A stretch of DNA of 64,000 nucleotides from Vagococcus xieshaowenii. GTDB lineage: Bacteria; Bacillota; Bacilli; Lactobacillales; Vagococcaceae. Shown piece after piece: positions 29,840 through 39,368 of the stretch. The notes under the pieces were generated by a model, which saw only the letters and a list, made by a program, of their open reading frames with translations, was not told where the DNA came from and made no database searches. Position 1 is the stretch's first letter; each line of letters starts with the position of its first letter. Location: contig NZ_CP038865.1 in NCBI RefSeq assembly GCF_004792515.1, positions 1,919,514 to 1,983,513 on the forward strand. The letters run 5' to 3'. The position numbers and the translations under genes were made by a program.

Positions 29840-30535
29840 ATGAATATGAAAAAAGTAGTAGTTATTCGACATGGTCAAAGTGTTTGGAATCTTGAAAACC
29901 GATTCACTGGATGGACAGATGTTCCTTTAAGCGAACAAGGTATCCAAGAAGCTCATTTAGCAGGACAAAAAATCAAAGAAGCACACTTACAGTTTGATGA
30001 AGTCTATACATCTGTTTTACAACGCGCAATTAGAACAGCTCATATCGTCATGGAAGAAATCGGACAACTTTGGGTGCCTGAATATAAATCTTGGCGTCTA
30101 AACGAACGACATTATGGTGCGTTACAAGGGCTTAATAAACAAGATACTGCAGATAAATACGGAGAAGAACAAGTAACCTTATGGCGTCGTTCTTATGATG
30201 TTCTCCCGCCTTTATTAGAGCCTGGAGACGAACGTAGTGCTTCATTAGATCCTAAATATCAGCATCTAGACCCTCACGCTATTCCACGAGGTGAAAGTTT
30301 ACAGACAACTTTAGTGCGTACGTTACCTTTTTGGCAAGATCATATCGCTCCTAAATTACTGAATAACGAAACTATTTTAATCGTTGCTCATGGTAATTCA
30401 TTACGCTCTATCGCCATGCATTTAGAAGGGTTAACCGAGGAACAAATTTTAGAATTAGAAATTCCAACGGGACAACCACTTGTGTATGAATTGAACGACG
30501 ATCTAAGTTTCCATTCAAAATATTACCTATCATAA
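29840..30535 (+). CDS. gpmA: 2,3-bisphosphoglycerate-dependent phosphoglycerate mutase
   Basis: GpmA converts 3-phosphoglycerate to 2-phosphoglycerate through a phosphohistidine. The 231-residue protein has RHGQS with His11 at the start and AHGNSLR with the second catalytic histidine near residue 185. The conserved RHYGALQGLNK stretch (about 91-101) separates it from simple phosphatases. The ATG at 29846 is an alternative start; AGGAGG is 4 bases from the first ATG and 10 from the second. A strong shared terminator follows. Confidence 0.95.
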   Translation: MNMKKVVVIRHGQSVWNLENRFTGWTDVPLSEQGIQEAHLAGQKIKEAHLQFDEVYTSVLQRAIRTAHIVMEEIGQLWVPEYKSWRLNERHYGALQGLNKQDTADKYGEEQVTLWRRSYDVLPPLLEPGDERSASLDPKYQHLDPHAIPRGESLQTTLVRTLPFWQDHIAPKLLNNETILIVAHGNSLRSIAMHLEGLTEEQILELEIPTGQPLVYELNDDLSFHSKYYLS

Positions 30536-30576
30536 TAAAGAGGCGTTACGACAAATTGTCATAACGCCTCTTTATT
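30534..30576. terminator. Bidirectional terminator, gpmA and hydrolase
   Basis: Arms 30534-30554 and 30556-30576 pair over about 20 of 21 positions. It serves gpmA on the plus strand and the hydrolase gene on the minus strand. Confidence 0.92.
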
Positions 30577-31288
30577 TACTCAAAAACGCCAATACATGAT
30601 CATTGAACCATCTTGGACGTAAAAATGGCACCGAATGTCCCACACCCTTTACGCGTTCAACGGTAACATTCGGCAACTGTTCTGAGATATTATTAATATG
30701 TTGCGGTTCAATGATATCCCAGACACCTTGTATTAATAAAACAGGTGCAGTTAATTGTTGTAACTCTTCTCGACTAATCCCTGTTTCAGCTAACGCTAAC
30801 TGCGCACGACGTTTAGCGGCTGAAAAATTAAAAAAGGTCACAAACTTTAAATAAAGTCTCGTTTTAACTTGTTGTGAAGGTTTTAATCCCTCTAATGAAA
30901 CATTTGGAGAAACTAATACTAGTTTATCTAGATAGTCCGGATAATATTTAGCAAATAACAACGCGATATTGGCACCATCGCTAAAGCCAACAAGTGATAC
31001 TTTCAATAATTGTTCTTTTTGGATTAACTCATAGATATCTTCAACGATCATTTCAAACGTCAACGTATTCTGTGTGTTAGTTGAACAGCCATGATCTCTT
31101 GTATCTAACCAAATCGTTTTGAAGCGTTGACTAAATGTCGTTTTTTGTTTCATGAAGTAACGGTGACTCTGGCTATTACCGTGCAAAAACATCACGGCTT
31201 CCCCATACCCTCTGATTTGATAATGTATTGTTGAACCATCTCTTACTATCATTTCTTTATTCACACGATCATCTACTCTCTTATTCAC
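30572..31288 (-). CDS. Alpha/beta hydrolase
   Basis: This 238-residue protein is a cytoplasmic alpha/beta-hydrolase. The oxyanion segment FLHGN lies at about 35-38. The nucleophile elbow GFSDG has Ser103, and the likely other catalytic residues are Asp191 (GVWDIIEP) and His218 (GVGHSVPF). There is no signal peptide. Substrate is unknown; similar proteins act as esterases or C-C hydrolases. It stands alone, convergent with gpmA and divergent from the dlt operon. An internal ATG at residue 13 (MIVRDGSTIHY) is a possible later start. Confidence 0.85.
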   Translation of the reverse strand: MNKRVDDRVNKEMIVRDGSTIHYQIRGYGEAVMFLHGNSQSHRYFMKQKTTFSQRFKTIWLDTRDHGCSTNTQNTLTFEMIVEDIYELIQKEQLLKVSLVGFSDGANIALLFAKYYPDYLDKLVLVSPNVSLEGLKPSQQVKTRLYLKFVTFFNFSAAKRRAQLALAETGISREELQQLTAPVLLIQGVWDIIEPQHINNISEQLPNVTVERVKGVGHSVPFLRPRWFNDHVLAFLSK

Positions 31289-31474
31289 TTAAACACTCTT
31301 TTCTAATAGTTTACAAAAACATCACATACTTTCCTACCTTTTGTGCTGAATCTTATAAAATACTAAAAAAATCAGACTTTAGTCCTAGATAAACTTCCTC
31401 CATAGGCTCCATTGTAAATATCACCCCTTTTTTTTATTATTTAAGTAAGCAAACAAACAACGAGGTGAAGAAAA

Positions 31475-31621
31475 ATGAAACAACTAACAAAATTATTATC
31501 AAATGAATGGACAATTTTTTCTATGAAAGCTGTTTTTTACACAGGTATCTTAGTTGCAATGATCTATTTGTATCATTTCTGTCACGTCGGACAAGGTTCT
31601 TTCATTTATAACCAATTCTAG
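31475..31621 (+). CDS. dltX: D-alanylation small membrane protein DltX
   Basis: This 48-residue protein has one membrane helix (about residues 18-34, KAVFYTGILVAMIYLYHF) and the conserved C-terminal end FIYNQF that marks DltX. It is needed for D-alanylation of teichoic acids in Firmicutes, where its C-terminal end is thought to take part in D-Ala transfer. The start lies behind GAGGTGA. The gene is 10 bases upstream of dltA, the usual place. Confidence 0.92.
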   Translation: MKQLTKLLSNEWTIFSMKAVFYTGILVAMIYLYHFCHVGQGSFIYNQF

Positions 31622-31631
31622 GAGAAAACTT

Positions 31632-33149
31632 ATGAACGTTAATAAAATTATTCAACAAATTAAAGAAACGGCATCATCCTATCCTAATCAACTTTATTAC
31701 GATGATCGCTTAACAACTATAACTGGCACTTATCAAGCGTTAGAAGAACAGTCAAATGCGCTAGCACACTATTTCATTGAACATTTACCAAATAAACAAC
31801 CGATTTTAGTAAAAGGCGGGCTTAATAAGGAAATGATTATTACATTCCTTGCTTGTTTAAAGTCTGGGCATCCGTATGTACCAGTAGATACTCACACACC
31901 GGATGATAGACTTCACATGATTTACGAGGAAGCACAACCGGGATTAGTTGTCTCATTCGATGAGTGGCCTTTAGCAACTAATCAACTTATCAACTTACAA
32001 CAGTTCAATCAAATAACGAGTGTTTACAAAGATGTGGTCGACCCAACTTATTGGGTGAAACAGGACGACCTTGTCTATATCATTTTTACTTCTGGCACAA
32101 CCGGCAAACCTAAAGGCGTGCAAATCACTTATAACAACTTAATCAGTTATACTGACTGGATGTTGAGTGACTTCAAGCTAAAAAAACAGCAACGCTTTTT
32201 ATGCCAAGCACCGTTTTCATTTGATTTATCTGTCATGGATTTATATCCAGCGCTTTTAACAGAAGGAACATTGGTACCTTTAGCAAAAAACGTGACCGAT
32301 AATTTCCCTATACTTTTTAAAACACTTCCGTCATTAAATATCAACGTATGGGTTTCAACGCCCTCATTTATGGAAATTTGTTTAATGGATTCTCAGGTAA
32401 ATCAAGAACAGATGGCGAGCTTATCACACTTCTTGTTTTGTGGAGAAGAATTACCGCATAACGTGGCAACAAAATTAAGTCAGCAATTTCCAGCTAGTCT
32501 AATTTTCAACACATACGGTCCTACTGAAGCAACAGTAGCGGTGACTAGTGTACCGATTACACAAGACATACTGGCGACCTATCCCCGTTTACCTTTAGGA
32601 AAAGTCAAATCGGATACTCAATTAGTTATTTTAGAAACAGAGCCCGGCGAAGACGATGACCAAATCGGGGAAATTTTAATTGTTGGCCCTAGCGTTTCGC
32701 CTGGCTATTATCAAAACCCTGAAAAAACAGCGGAAGCTTTCGTTCAATACGATGGACAAGCGGCATACAAAACTGGTGATTTAGGCTATATCAAAAATGA
32801 TTTACTATTTTATCAAGGTCGAATGGATGATCAAATCAAATTACACGGTTATCGCATTGAGTTAGGTGATATTGAACATCATCTAGAAGATATCAACCGC
32901 ATTCGTCGTGCTTGCGTCTTACCTAAGTACCAAAACGGAAAAGTCAAACAACTCATTGCCTATATTGTGATGAAAGAAGCTAGCGAGCTTAACGATCGGC
33001 AACAAACAACAGAGATTAAATCAGAACTATCTCATCATTTAATGCCGTATATGATTCCACAAAAATTCATTTACTTAGACAGCTTCCCGTTAACAGCCAA
33101 CGGAAAAATTAATCGGAAAGAATTAGCACAAGGAGGCTCTTCATCATGA
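31632..33149 (+). CDS. dltA: D-alanine--D-alanyl carrier protein ligase DltA
   Basis: DltA activates D-alanine with ATP and loads it onto the carrier DltC. The 505-residue protein is an adenylation-domain enzyme. It has the P-loop TSGTTGKPKG (about 155-164), YGPTEATV (about 296-303), TGDLGY (near 387) and the C-terminal catalytic lysine in ANGKINRKEL (near 490). Its stop overlaps the start of dltB by four bases, so the two are coupled. Confidence 0.97.
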   Translation: MNVNKIIQQIKETASSYPNQLYYDDRLTTITGTYQALEEQSNALAHYFIEHLPNKQPILVKGGLNKEMIITFLACLKSGHPYVPVDTHTPDDRLHMIYEEAQPGLVVSFDEWPLATNQLINLQQFNQITSVYKDVVDPTYWVKQDDLVYIIFTSGTTGKPKGVQITYNNLISYTDWMLSDFKLKKQQRFLCQAPFSFDLSVMDLYPALLTEGTLVPLAKNVTDNFPILFKTLPSLNINVWVSTPSFMEICLMDSQVNQEQMASLSHFLFCGEELPHNVATKLSQQFPASLIFNTYGPTEATVAVTSVPITQDILATYPRLPLGKVKSDTQLVILETEPGEDDDQIGEILIVGPSVSPGYYQNPEKTAEAFVQYDGQAAYKTGDLGYIKNDLLFYQGRMDDQIKLHGYRIELGDIEHHLEDINRIRRACVLPKYQNGKVKQLIAYIVMKEASELNDRQQTTEIKSELSHHLMPYMIPQKFIYLDSFPLTANGKINRKELAQGGSSS

Positions 33150-34396
33150 TGGTGTCTTGGTTAAATTCATTTCCTTACTTAACACCATATGAAAAGCCTT
33201 TTTACTTTATTCTTATCGCCTTATTTTTTATTCCATCGATTATCTATTCATTAAAAGGGAAAAGACTGACAGGTTATCAAGCCTTCCTCACACTTTTTTT
33301 CTTATGGATTAGCTTTGCTGGACCTAATAAGACACAAGGATTGGCATTAATCGGCTATTTAATTTGGCAAGTGGTCGTTAGTAAGTTGTATTTCAATTAT
33401 CGCCAACAAGCAAATCAATCGGGTTGGTTTTATCTCAGTGTGCTTCTGAGTATCGTCCCAATGTTTTTGATTAAGCTCTTACCTATTTTTACTCAACAAG
33501 CACCACTAGTTAATCACGGACAACCCTTATTTTATTTCTTAGGTTATTCTTATTTAACGTTTAAATCTGTTCAAGTAATTATGGAAACGCGAGATGGACA
33601 AATTAAGGAATTGAAAATAAAAGATTATGTTAACTTCTTAGTCTTCTTCCCTACGATTTCAGCCGGACCGATTGATCGTTTTCGTCGTTTCACTACGAAT
33701 TATTATCAACATCCTGACCACGATACATATGTGAAATTGTTAGGAAAAGGTATTAACTACATTTTCTTAGGTATTTTATACAAATTTATTATTGGCTATT
33801 TATTAGGTAGTTTATTACTACCTGTCATTCAAAATGAAGCGTTAAACGGCAGTATGTTATTCCTTGGTTCTTTAGGCTATATGTATGTGTATAGTTTTTA
33901 CCTATTCTTTGACTTCGCCGGTTACAGTCTATTCGCGGTTGGAGTCAGTTACTTATTAGGTTACGAAACGCCAATGAACTTCAATAAACCATTTATTGCT
34001 CAAAACATCAAAGATTTCTGGAATAGATGGCATATGTCTTTATCTTTCTGGTTTAGAGATTATGTTTACATGCGTTTGATGTTTACTTTAATTAAGAAAA
34101 AAGTATTCAAAAGCCGAATTGTAGCTTCAAATATCGGTTACTTTGCACTATTCCTAATTATGGGCGTTTGGCACGGTTTAACGTGGTACTATATCGCTTA
34201 CGGCTTATTCCATGCGACTGCTATTTGTGTCAACGATGCCTGGCTTCGCTATAAGAAAAAACATAAAGGACAGCTACCAAGCAATCATTGGACAAAGGCG
34301 TTAGCCATCTTCATCACGTTCAATACCGTTTGCTTTAGCTTACTAATTTTCTCAGGATTTTTTGATCTTGTGATAAAACAATTCTTTACTATTTAA
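33146..34396 (+). CDS. dltB: D-alanyl transfer protein DltB
   Basis: DltB is a membrane-bound O-acyltransferase (MBOAT) that moves D-alanine across the membrane. The 416-residue protein has about eleven hydrophobic segments. The conserved catalytic histidine lies in GVWHGLTW (near residue 337), and FWNRWHMSLSFWFRDYVY (near 290-307) is the family signature. It acts with DltC on the inside and DltX/DltD on the outside. Confidence 0.96.
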   Translation: MMVSWLNSFPYLTPYEKPFYFILIALFFIPSIIYSLKGKRLTGYQAFLTLFFLWISFAGPNKTQGLALIGYLIWQVVVSKLYFNYRQQANQSGWFYLSVLLSIVPMFLIKLLPIFTQQAPLVNHGQPLFYFLGYSYLTFKSVQVIMETRDGQIKELKIKDYVNFLVFFPTISAGPIDRFRRFTTNYYQHPDHDTYVKLLGKGINYIFLGILYKFIIGYLLGSLLLPVIQNEALNGSMLFLGSLGYMYVYSFYLFFDFAGYSLFAVGVSYLLGYETPMNFNKPFIAQNIKDFWNRWHMSLSFWFRDYVYMRLMFTLIKKKVFKSRIVASNIGYFALFLIMGVWHGLTWYYIAYGLFHATAICVNDAWLRYKKKHKGQLPSNHWTKALAIFITFNTVCFSLLIFSGFFDLVIKQFFTI

Positions 34397-34424
34397 TTAA
34401 CCAACACTAAAGGAGATTATTATA

Positions 34425-34664
34425 ATGACAACGGAAACTATGGTATTAAACATTTTAGAAGATATTACTGGGGCTGAAAACTTAGCAGCAGAACTTAACA
34501 CTGATTTATTCGATGAAGGGATTCTTGATTCACTTGCTAGCGTGCAACTATTAGTAGAATTAGAAAATCAATGTGGCGTAGCTGTACCAATTTCTGAATT
34601 CGATCGTTCTGAATGGGGAACACCACAACAAATCATTGATCAAGTCACACAATTACAAAACTAA
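34425..34664 (+). CDS. dltC: D-alanyl carrier protein DltC
   Basis: DltC is the acyl-carrier protein of the pathway. The 79-residue acidic protein has the phosphopantetheine site DSLAS with Ser36. Its start lies behind AAAGGAGA, 28 bases after dltB. Its stop codon overlaps the dltD start by one base (TAATG). Confidence 0.96.
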   Translation: MTTETMVLNILEDITGAENLAAELNTDLFDEGILDSLASVQLLVELENQCGVAVPISEFDRSEWGTPQQIIDQVTQLQN

Positions 34665-35917
34665 TGTCTAAGAAAAAACTTTTCATGGCGATTGGCCCTT
34701 TAATGGTGGCTATCTGCCTGGTGATAGTATTGCTCTTTTCCCCATTCAAATGGACGAGTCGTCCTTCAGAAAAAGCAATTCACCAGTCGGCTTCGTCAAT
34801 GTCCATTAATGTCATTAAAGGCAATTCGTTAAAAAATACTGCGATGGGAACAGGCAAGTACTTACCTTTTTTTGGCTCTTCAGAGTTGAGCCGAATCAAT
34901 GCTTTACATCCGTCTGTTTTGGCACAGAAATATCAACGAGATTATGAACCCTTCCTATTAGGGGCACCTGGTACGCAATCATTAGCACAATTTTTAATGA
35001 TTCAATCAATGGGGAAAGAATTAACCAATAAGCAAGTGGTCTTTATTATTTCACCACAATGGTTTGTTAAAGAAGGCGTAAGTGATGCGATGTTTTCACT
35101 TTATTACTCGCCTCTACAAACTTATCAATGGGTCTTAACACATAAAGAAGACAGTGAAGCGAGTCGCTACACCGCACAACGCTTATTAGATTTTTCAAGT
35201 GTTAAATCCGATACCTTATTAAATAAAGTCCTACAAAAAATGGCAGACGGTGAGGAACTATCCAGCACGGATATCAAAGGCGCTACCTTCCAACATAATT
35301 TATTTAGCCAGGAAGATCATCTCTTTTCTAAATTCGCTGTTAGAAGTAAACAAAAACGAATTGATAAAGCAGAAAAACAATTACCTAACGTCTATAATGA
35401 TGAACAGTTAGATCAATTAGCCGTTCAACTAGGTAGTAAAAATACCAGTAACAATCCGTATCAAATTTCGAATAAATTTTACGACACACGGATTGCCCCT
35501 GTAGAAAGTAGTCTAGAAAACTCACAAAAGAAATTTAACTATTTAAATTCTCCCGAATATGCCGATTTCCAACTAGTATTAAATCAAATGGCTAAGGAAA
35601 ACATTAAACCACTATTTGTTATTCCTCCCGTAAATAAAAAATGGTCTGACTATACAGGGGTTTCTCAAGAGATGCTAAAAGATTTTAGCATTAAAATTAA
35701 GCAACAACTAACCAGTCAAGGATTTAAAACTATCGCAGATTATACAGATCAAAATGATGTAGATTACTTTATGGAGGATACTATTCATTTAGGATGGCGT
35801 GGATGGTTAGCATTAGATGAGGACTTACAAGCCTTTTTAAAAACTAACCCCTCTGTTCATTACGAAATAGATAATGACCGCTATTTAACAACAGATTGGC
35901 AAGAATATCACCCTTAA
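34664..35917 (+). CDS. dltD: D-alanyl-lipoteichoic acid biosynthesis protein DltD
   Basis: DltD is a membrane-anchored protein on the outer face that finishes D-alanine transfer to lipoteichoic acid. The 417-residue protein has one N-terminal membrane segment (about 7-27), the SGNH-like GSSEL (near residue 71, Ser nucleophile) and a late DTIHLGWRGW with the catalytic Asp and His (near 370-379). It is the last dlt gene and is followed by a strong terminator. Confidence 0.95.
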   Translation: MSKKKLFMAIGPLMVAICLVIVLLFSPFKWTSRPSEKAIHQSASSMSINVIKGNSLKNTAMGTGKYLPFFGSSELSRINALHPSVLAQKYQRDYEPFLLGAPGTQSLAQFLMIQSMGKELTNKQVVFIISPQWFVKEGVSDAMFSLYYSPLQTYQWVLTHKEDSEASRYTAQRLLDFSSVKSDTLLNKVLQKMADGEELSSTDIKGATFQHNLFSQEDHLFSKFAVRSKQKRIDKAEKQLPNVYNDEQLDQLAVQLGSKNTSNNPYQISNKFYDTRIAPVESSLENSQKKFNYLNSPEYADFQLVLNQMAKENIKPLFVIPPVNKKWSDYTGVSQEMLKDFSIKIKQQLTSQGFKTIADYTDQNDVDYFMEDTIHLGWRGWLALDEDLQAFLKTNPSVHYEIDNDRYLTTDWQEYHP

Positions 35918-35935
35918 TTACTTCATCATATTAAA

Positions 35936-35991
35936 ATAGACAAAAAAACCTGAGACACACTACTAGCGTGTTTCAGGTTTTTTTGTCTATT
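35936..35991. terminator. Bidirectional terminator, dlt operon and alcohol dehydrogenase
   Basis: Long arms (about 35937-35960 and 35968-35990) pair with only minor mismatches and are rich in A and T at the ends. It serves dltD on the plus strand and the dehydrogenase gene on the minus strand. Confidence 0.92.
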
Positions 35992-36000
35992 TTATTTTCT

Positions 36001-37170
36001 TTATTTAAGACACTTAGTCAAAATTTGTAGTACATCATCGGCTGTTAGTGGCACATATGAACTAGTTGATAAGGCACTATGCTCAATCGCTTTTTCAGCC
36101 ATCAAAGCTAATTTTTCCTCGCCAATCCCTACTTCAGGCAATGTCATTGGCACGCCCCATGCTTTGAACATGTTTTTTAACTCGTAAATCCCGGCTTTGG
36201 CTAACGCGTATTTGTCATCGATTACAGCTAATCCCATGACATTCACCGCAAACATCGCAAATTTATCAACGGTGTCTTCGTTCAACACATATTCCATCCA
36301 ACGTGGTGTCACGATGGCTAACCCAATACCATGTGTGATATCATAATACGCACTTAATTCATGCTCAATTGCATGACACGTCCAAGCACCTGATTTCCCA
36401 CGACCTGTTAGACCATTTAATGCTAGTGAACTGGCCCACATTAAGTTCGCTCTGGCTTCATAGTTAGTAGGTTCTTCTAGTGCGATTGGGGTGTATTGTT
36501 TCACCGTTCTCATTAAGCCTTCTGCTATACGATCTTGCACTTGCGCTCCTTTTGCTTTACTAAAGTAATTTTCAATCAAATGACTCATTATATCTGATGA
36601 ACCTGCCATCGTTTGATACGCTGGGACACTGAATGTATTTTCTGGATCTAATATTGAAACTTTTGGAATCGTTAAAGGGCTATGAAAACTTAATTTTTCA
36701 TTTTTGCTCATGTCACTTAACACTGAACCACCGTTCATTTCAGAACCTGTTGCAGCCAGGGTTAAAATACTTACGATAGGTAATGCCTTTGTCACTAATG
36801 AACTATTACTTGTGAAATCCCAAGGGTCTCCATCATAAAAAGTACCGGCTGCTATTCCTTTAGAACAGTCAATGGTTGACCCTCCGCCGACTGCTAATAT
36901 TACATCAATCTCGTGTTCTTGGCATAATGCGACACCTTTTCTAACCGTTTCAATTCGTGGATTAGGTTCCACCCCTGCTAATTCAAAAAGATTAAAGTCC
37001 GCACCTAACAACGCTTGGATTTTATCGTATAAACCATTTTTCTTAATACTTCCGCCACCATATACAAGTAATACGTTTTGACCAAATGTACTTAAACATT
37101 CTGGTAATTGATTGACTTGTTCACGTCCAAATAAAACCTTTGTGGGCGCATAAAACTGAAAATTTTCCAT
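36001..37170 (-). CDS. Iron-containing alcohol dehydrogenase
   Basis: This 389-residue group III dehydrogenase resembles the NAD(P)H-dependent butanol dehydrogenases (BdhA/YugJ). The nucleotide site GGGSTID lies at about 95-101. The metal ligands are Asp193, His197, His266 and His280 (SSDIMSH, TCHAIEH, DITHG). The substrate is not certain; reduction of aldehydes in fermentation is the usual role. The promoter carries a cre-like site over its -35 box, which suggests repression by CcpA on good sugars. Confidence 0.9.
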   Translation of the reverse strand: MENFQFYAPTKVLFGREQVNQLPECLSTFGQNVLLVYGGGSIKKNGLYDKIQALLGADFNLFELAGVEPNPRIETVRKGVALCQEHEIDVILAVGGGSTIDCSKGIAAGTFYDGDPWDFTSNSSLVTKALPIVSILTLAATGSEMNGGSVLSDMSKNEKLSFHSPLTIPKVSILDPENTFSVPAYQTMAGSSDIMSHLIENYFSKAKGAQVQDRIAEGLMRTVKQYTPIALEEPTNYEARANLMWASSLALNGLTGRGKSGAWTCHAIEHELSAYYDITHGIGLAIVTPRWMEYVLNEDTVDKFAMFAVNVMGLAVIDDKYALAKAGIYELKNMFKAWGVPMTLPEVGIGEEKLALMAEKAIEHSALSTSSYVPLTADDVLQILTKCLK

Positions 37171-37190
37171 GATGTTTCCTCCTTGTAATT

Positions 37191-37219
37191 AAAAAGTAGC
37201 GCACATCACTGTACGCTAC
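37191..37219 (-). terminator. Terminator of the ABC transporter gene, overlapping the dehydrogenase promoter
   Basis: Arms 37196-37205 and 37210-37219 form a 10-base stem with one G-U pair, and a run of five T follows on the minus strand. It lies 43 bases after the ABC transporter stop codon. It also overlaps the start of the dehydrogenase transcript. Confidence 0.7.
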
Positions 37220-37220
37220 C

Positions 37221-37249
37221 ATTATACCTTATTTGATTTGCGTTGAAAA
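37221..37249 (-). promoter_or_regulatory. Promoter of the alcohol dehydrogenase gene
   Basis: The minus strand has TTTTCA (37244-37249), a 17-base spacer and TATAAT (37221-37226). The -35 box is part of the cre-like sequence at 37244-37257. Confidence 0.75.
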
Positions 37250-37257
37250 CGTTACCG
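37244..37257. promoter_or_regulatory. cre-like operator (CcpA)
   Basis: TGAAAACGTTACCG agrees with the cre consensus TGWAANCGNTNWCA at 12 of 14 positions. It covers the -35 box of the dehydrogenase promoter, the usual place for repression. Confidence 0.65.
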
Positions 37258-37261
37258 ACTA

Positions 37262-39139
37262 CTAGTCATCACTAAATTGTAAATCATGGAGTTCATGATA
37301 AACACCGTCTTCTTTCGCAATCAATTCATCATGCGTTCCCATTTCGACCACTTCTCCGCTCTTCAAGACAATAATCTTGTCTGCTTTACGGATAGTCGAT
37401 AAACGATGGGCGATGACAACTGACGTACGACCAGCTAATGCTGTTTCAAATGCTTCTTGAATGAAATGCTCACTCTCACTATCTAAATGAGCTGTTGCTT
37501 CATCAAGAACAACAATATCAGGTGATTTTAATAATAAACGAGCAATCGCTAAACGTTGGCGTTCCCCACCACTCAGACGATAACCACGGTCACCAATCAC
37601 GGTTTCTAACCCTTGAGGTAAATCTTCAACTAAATTGTAAATATAGGCTTCTTTTAATGCAAAAATCATTTCTTCTTCCGTCGCATCTGGTTTAGCATAA
37701 CGTAAGTTGCTAGCAATTGTGTCATGGAACATATGAGCGTCCTGACTCACTACCCCAACGGTTTCACGAATAGAGTCCAAACTAACCTCTCTTAATGACT
37801 TACCAGCAATACTAATCGTTCCTTCATTTGGATCATACATACGTGAAATCAAACCTGATAAAGTTGACTTACCGGCCCCACTTGGACCAACTAAGGCAAC
37901 CATTTGGCCTGGCTCAATGTTGAACGTAATGTTTTTAAGAATCATGTCATCACTGTCGCCACGATCATCTGAAATCGTTTCTAAACTACCTAAACTCACT
38001 TCAGAATCTTTTGGATAGCGGAAGCTAACATCATCAAACGTAATACTTGAACCATTTTGAGCAACAAATGGGCGTAAATCTTCTGCATCTGGTAATTCTT
38101 TGACACTTGGTTCTAAATCTAAAATTTCAAACACACGTTCAAAGGAAACCAACGCTGTTAAGACGTCAACTTGAATATTTGATAGTGACGTAATTGGACC
38201 GTATAGACGATTTAAATAAGATGCTAAGGCAACTACTACCCCGACCGTAATCGTTTCTTTAATGGCCATTACACCACCAAAACCATAAACAACCGCTAAG
38301 GCAATTGCCGAAACAGTTCCGATCATCACTCGCATGAATGAACCCGTTAAAGCTTGTTTAATACTCAAATCGCGAACTTTACCAATTTGGTCAGCATATA
38401 ATTGTGCATCTACTTTTGGATCTCCATAACTTTTAGCTAAAAGAGCTCCCGATACATTGAAACGTTCATTAGATAATTGCGTTGCATCTGCTTTTAAATC
38501 ATACGATTCACGCATTAATAACGACAATTTAGGCCCAACAATTTTTGCGGGTAAAATAAAAGCTGGAATCAATAGTAACGCAATCAGCGTTAACTGCCAA
38601 CTCATACTTAACATCGCCGCTAAGGTAAACACAACGGATAATGTGTTACTAAAAATACTACTCAATGTATTCGTAAACACCGATTGAGCTCCCATAACAT
38701 CTCCGTTAATACGTTGTACTAGCGCACCTGTTTTAGTTCTAGAAAAGAACGCAAGTGATTGTTTTTGGATATGTTCAAATAATTGGTTTTGCAAATCAAA
38801 GATAACCCCTTGACCAATCTTTGTTGAGACCCAACGTTGTGCAATCGAAAGAAGAGCACTAATAATTGAAAGAATTGCCGTTAACCCTGCATAAAAAATA
38901 ACATTCCCTGTGTCCTTAGTAGGAATCCACTTATCAATAATTGCTTTAAATAATAACGGAGTCCATGCGCCAATCAACGCATCAATAATAATAAATACTA
39001 AAAATAAAGCTAAAAACCATTTGTAAGGTTTTGCGTACTTCAACACACGAATCACTGTGTCTTTGTTAATCTTGGCACCTTTGATTTTTTCCGTGTCTTG
39101 AGTAAAACTACGCATACCACCCATACCGCCACCGGCCAT
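37262..39139 (-). CDS. ABC exporter, fused membrane and ATPase domains
   Basis: This 625-residue half-transporter has an N-terminal glycine-rich start, six membrane helices (about 55-340) and an ATPase domain (about 370-620). Its motifs are GPSGAGKST (Walker A), LSGGERQR (signature), IVVLDEATAHLD (Walker B) and AHRLST (H-loop). The type is that of multidrug or lipid exporters such as YfiC/LmrA. The nucleotide-binding motifs are all canonical, which favours a homodimer, and no partner half-transporter is encoded next to it. The substrate is unknown. Confidence 0.88.
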   Translation of the reverse strand: MAGGGMGGMRSFTQDTEKIKGAKINKDTVIRVLKYAKPYKWFLALFLVFIIIDALIGAWTPLLFKAIIDKWIPTKDTGNVIFYAGLTAILSIISALLSIAQRWVSTKIGQGVIFDLQNQLFEHIQKQSLAFFSRTKTGALVQRINGDVMGAQSVFTNTLSSIFSNTLSVVFTLAAMLSMSWQLTLIALLLIPAFILPAKIVGPKLSLLMRESYDLKADATQLSNERFNVSGALLAKSYGDPKVDAQLYADQIGKVRDLSIKQALTGSFMRVMIGTVSAIALAVVYGFGGVMAIKETITVGVVVALASYLNRLYGPITSLSNIQVDVLTALVSFERVFEILDLEPSVKELPDAEDLRPFVAQNGSSITFDDVSFRYPKDSEVSLGSLETISDDRGDSDDMILKNITFNIEPGQMVALVGPSGAGKSTLSGLISRMYDPNEGTISIAGKSLREVSLDSIRETVGVVSQDAHMFHDTIASNLRYAKPDATEEEMIFALKEAYIYNLVEDLPQGLETVIGDRGYRLSGGERQRLAIARLLLKSPDIVVLDEATAHLDSESEHFIQEAFETALAGRTSVVIAHRLSTIRKADKIIVLKSGEVVEMGTHDELIAKEDGVYHELHDLQFSDD

Positions 39140-39368
39140 ACTACCATCTCCCTAATTGTTATAGAATAACAAAAAAACTTTTTTCTAATTAAACTATAGC
39201 AACTACCTAAATTCTCTGCAAAAGATACGGCTCTAAATCGCATAAACAGTCAATTATACCCTCATTAAAAAATATATCCGACTTTCATAAGATTTAACTA
39301 AGAATCCTATCAATCATTTCACGCACTTCTTTTTTCCGCTAAAATAAAAGAAAAAACGAGGTCTTCTT

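Noticed and set aside
37191..37219. Attenuator in the dehydrogenase leader
   Set aside because: The predicted transcript start falls inside the hairpin, so the left arm would be missing from the RNA. It fits better as terminator of the ABC gene.
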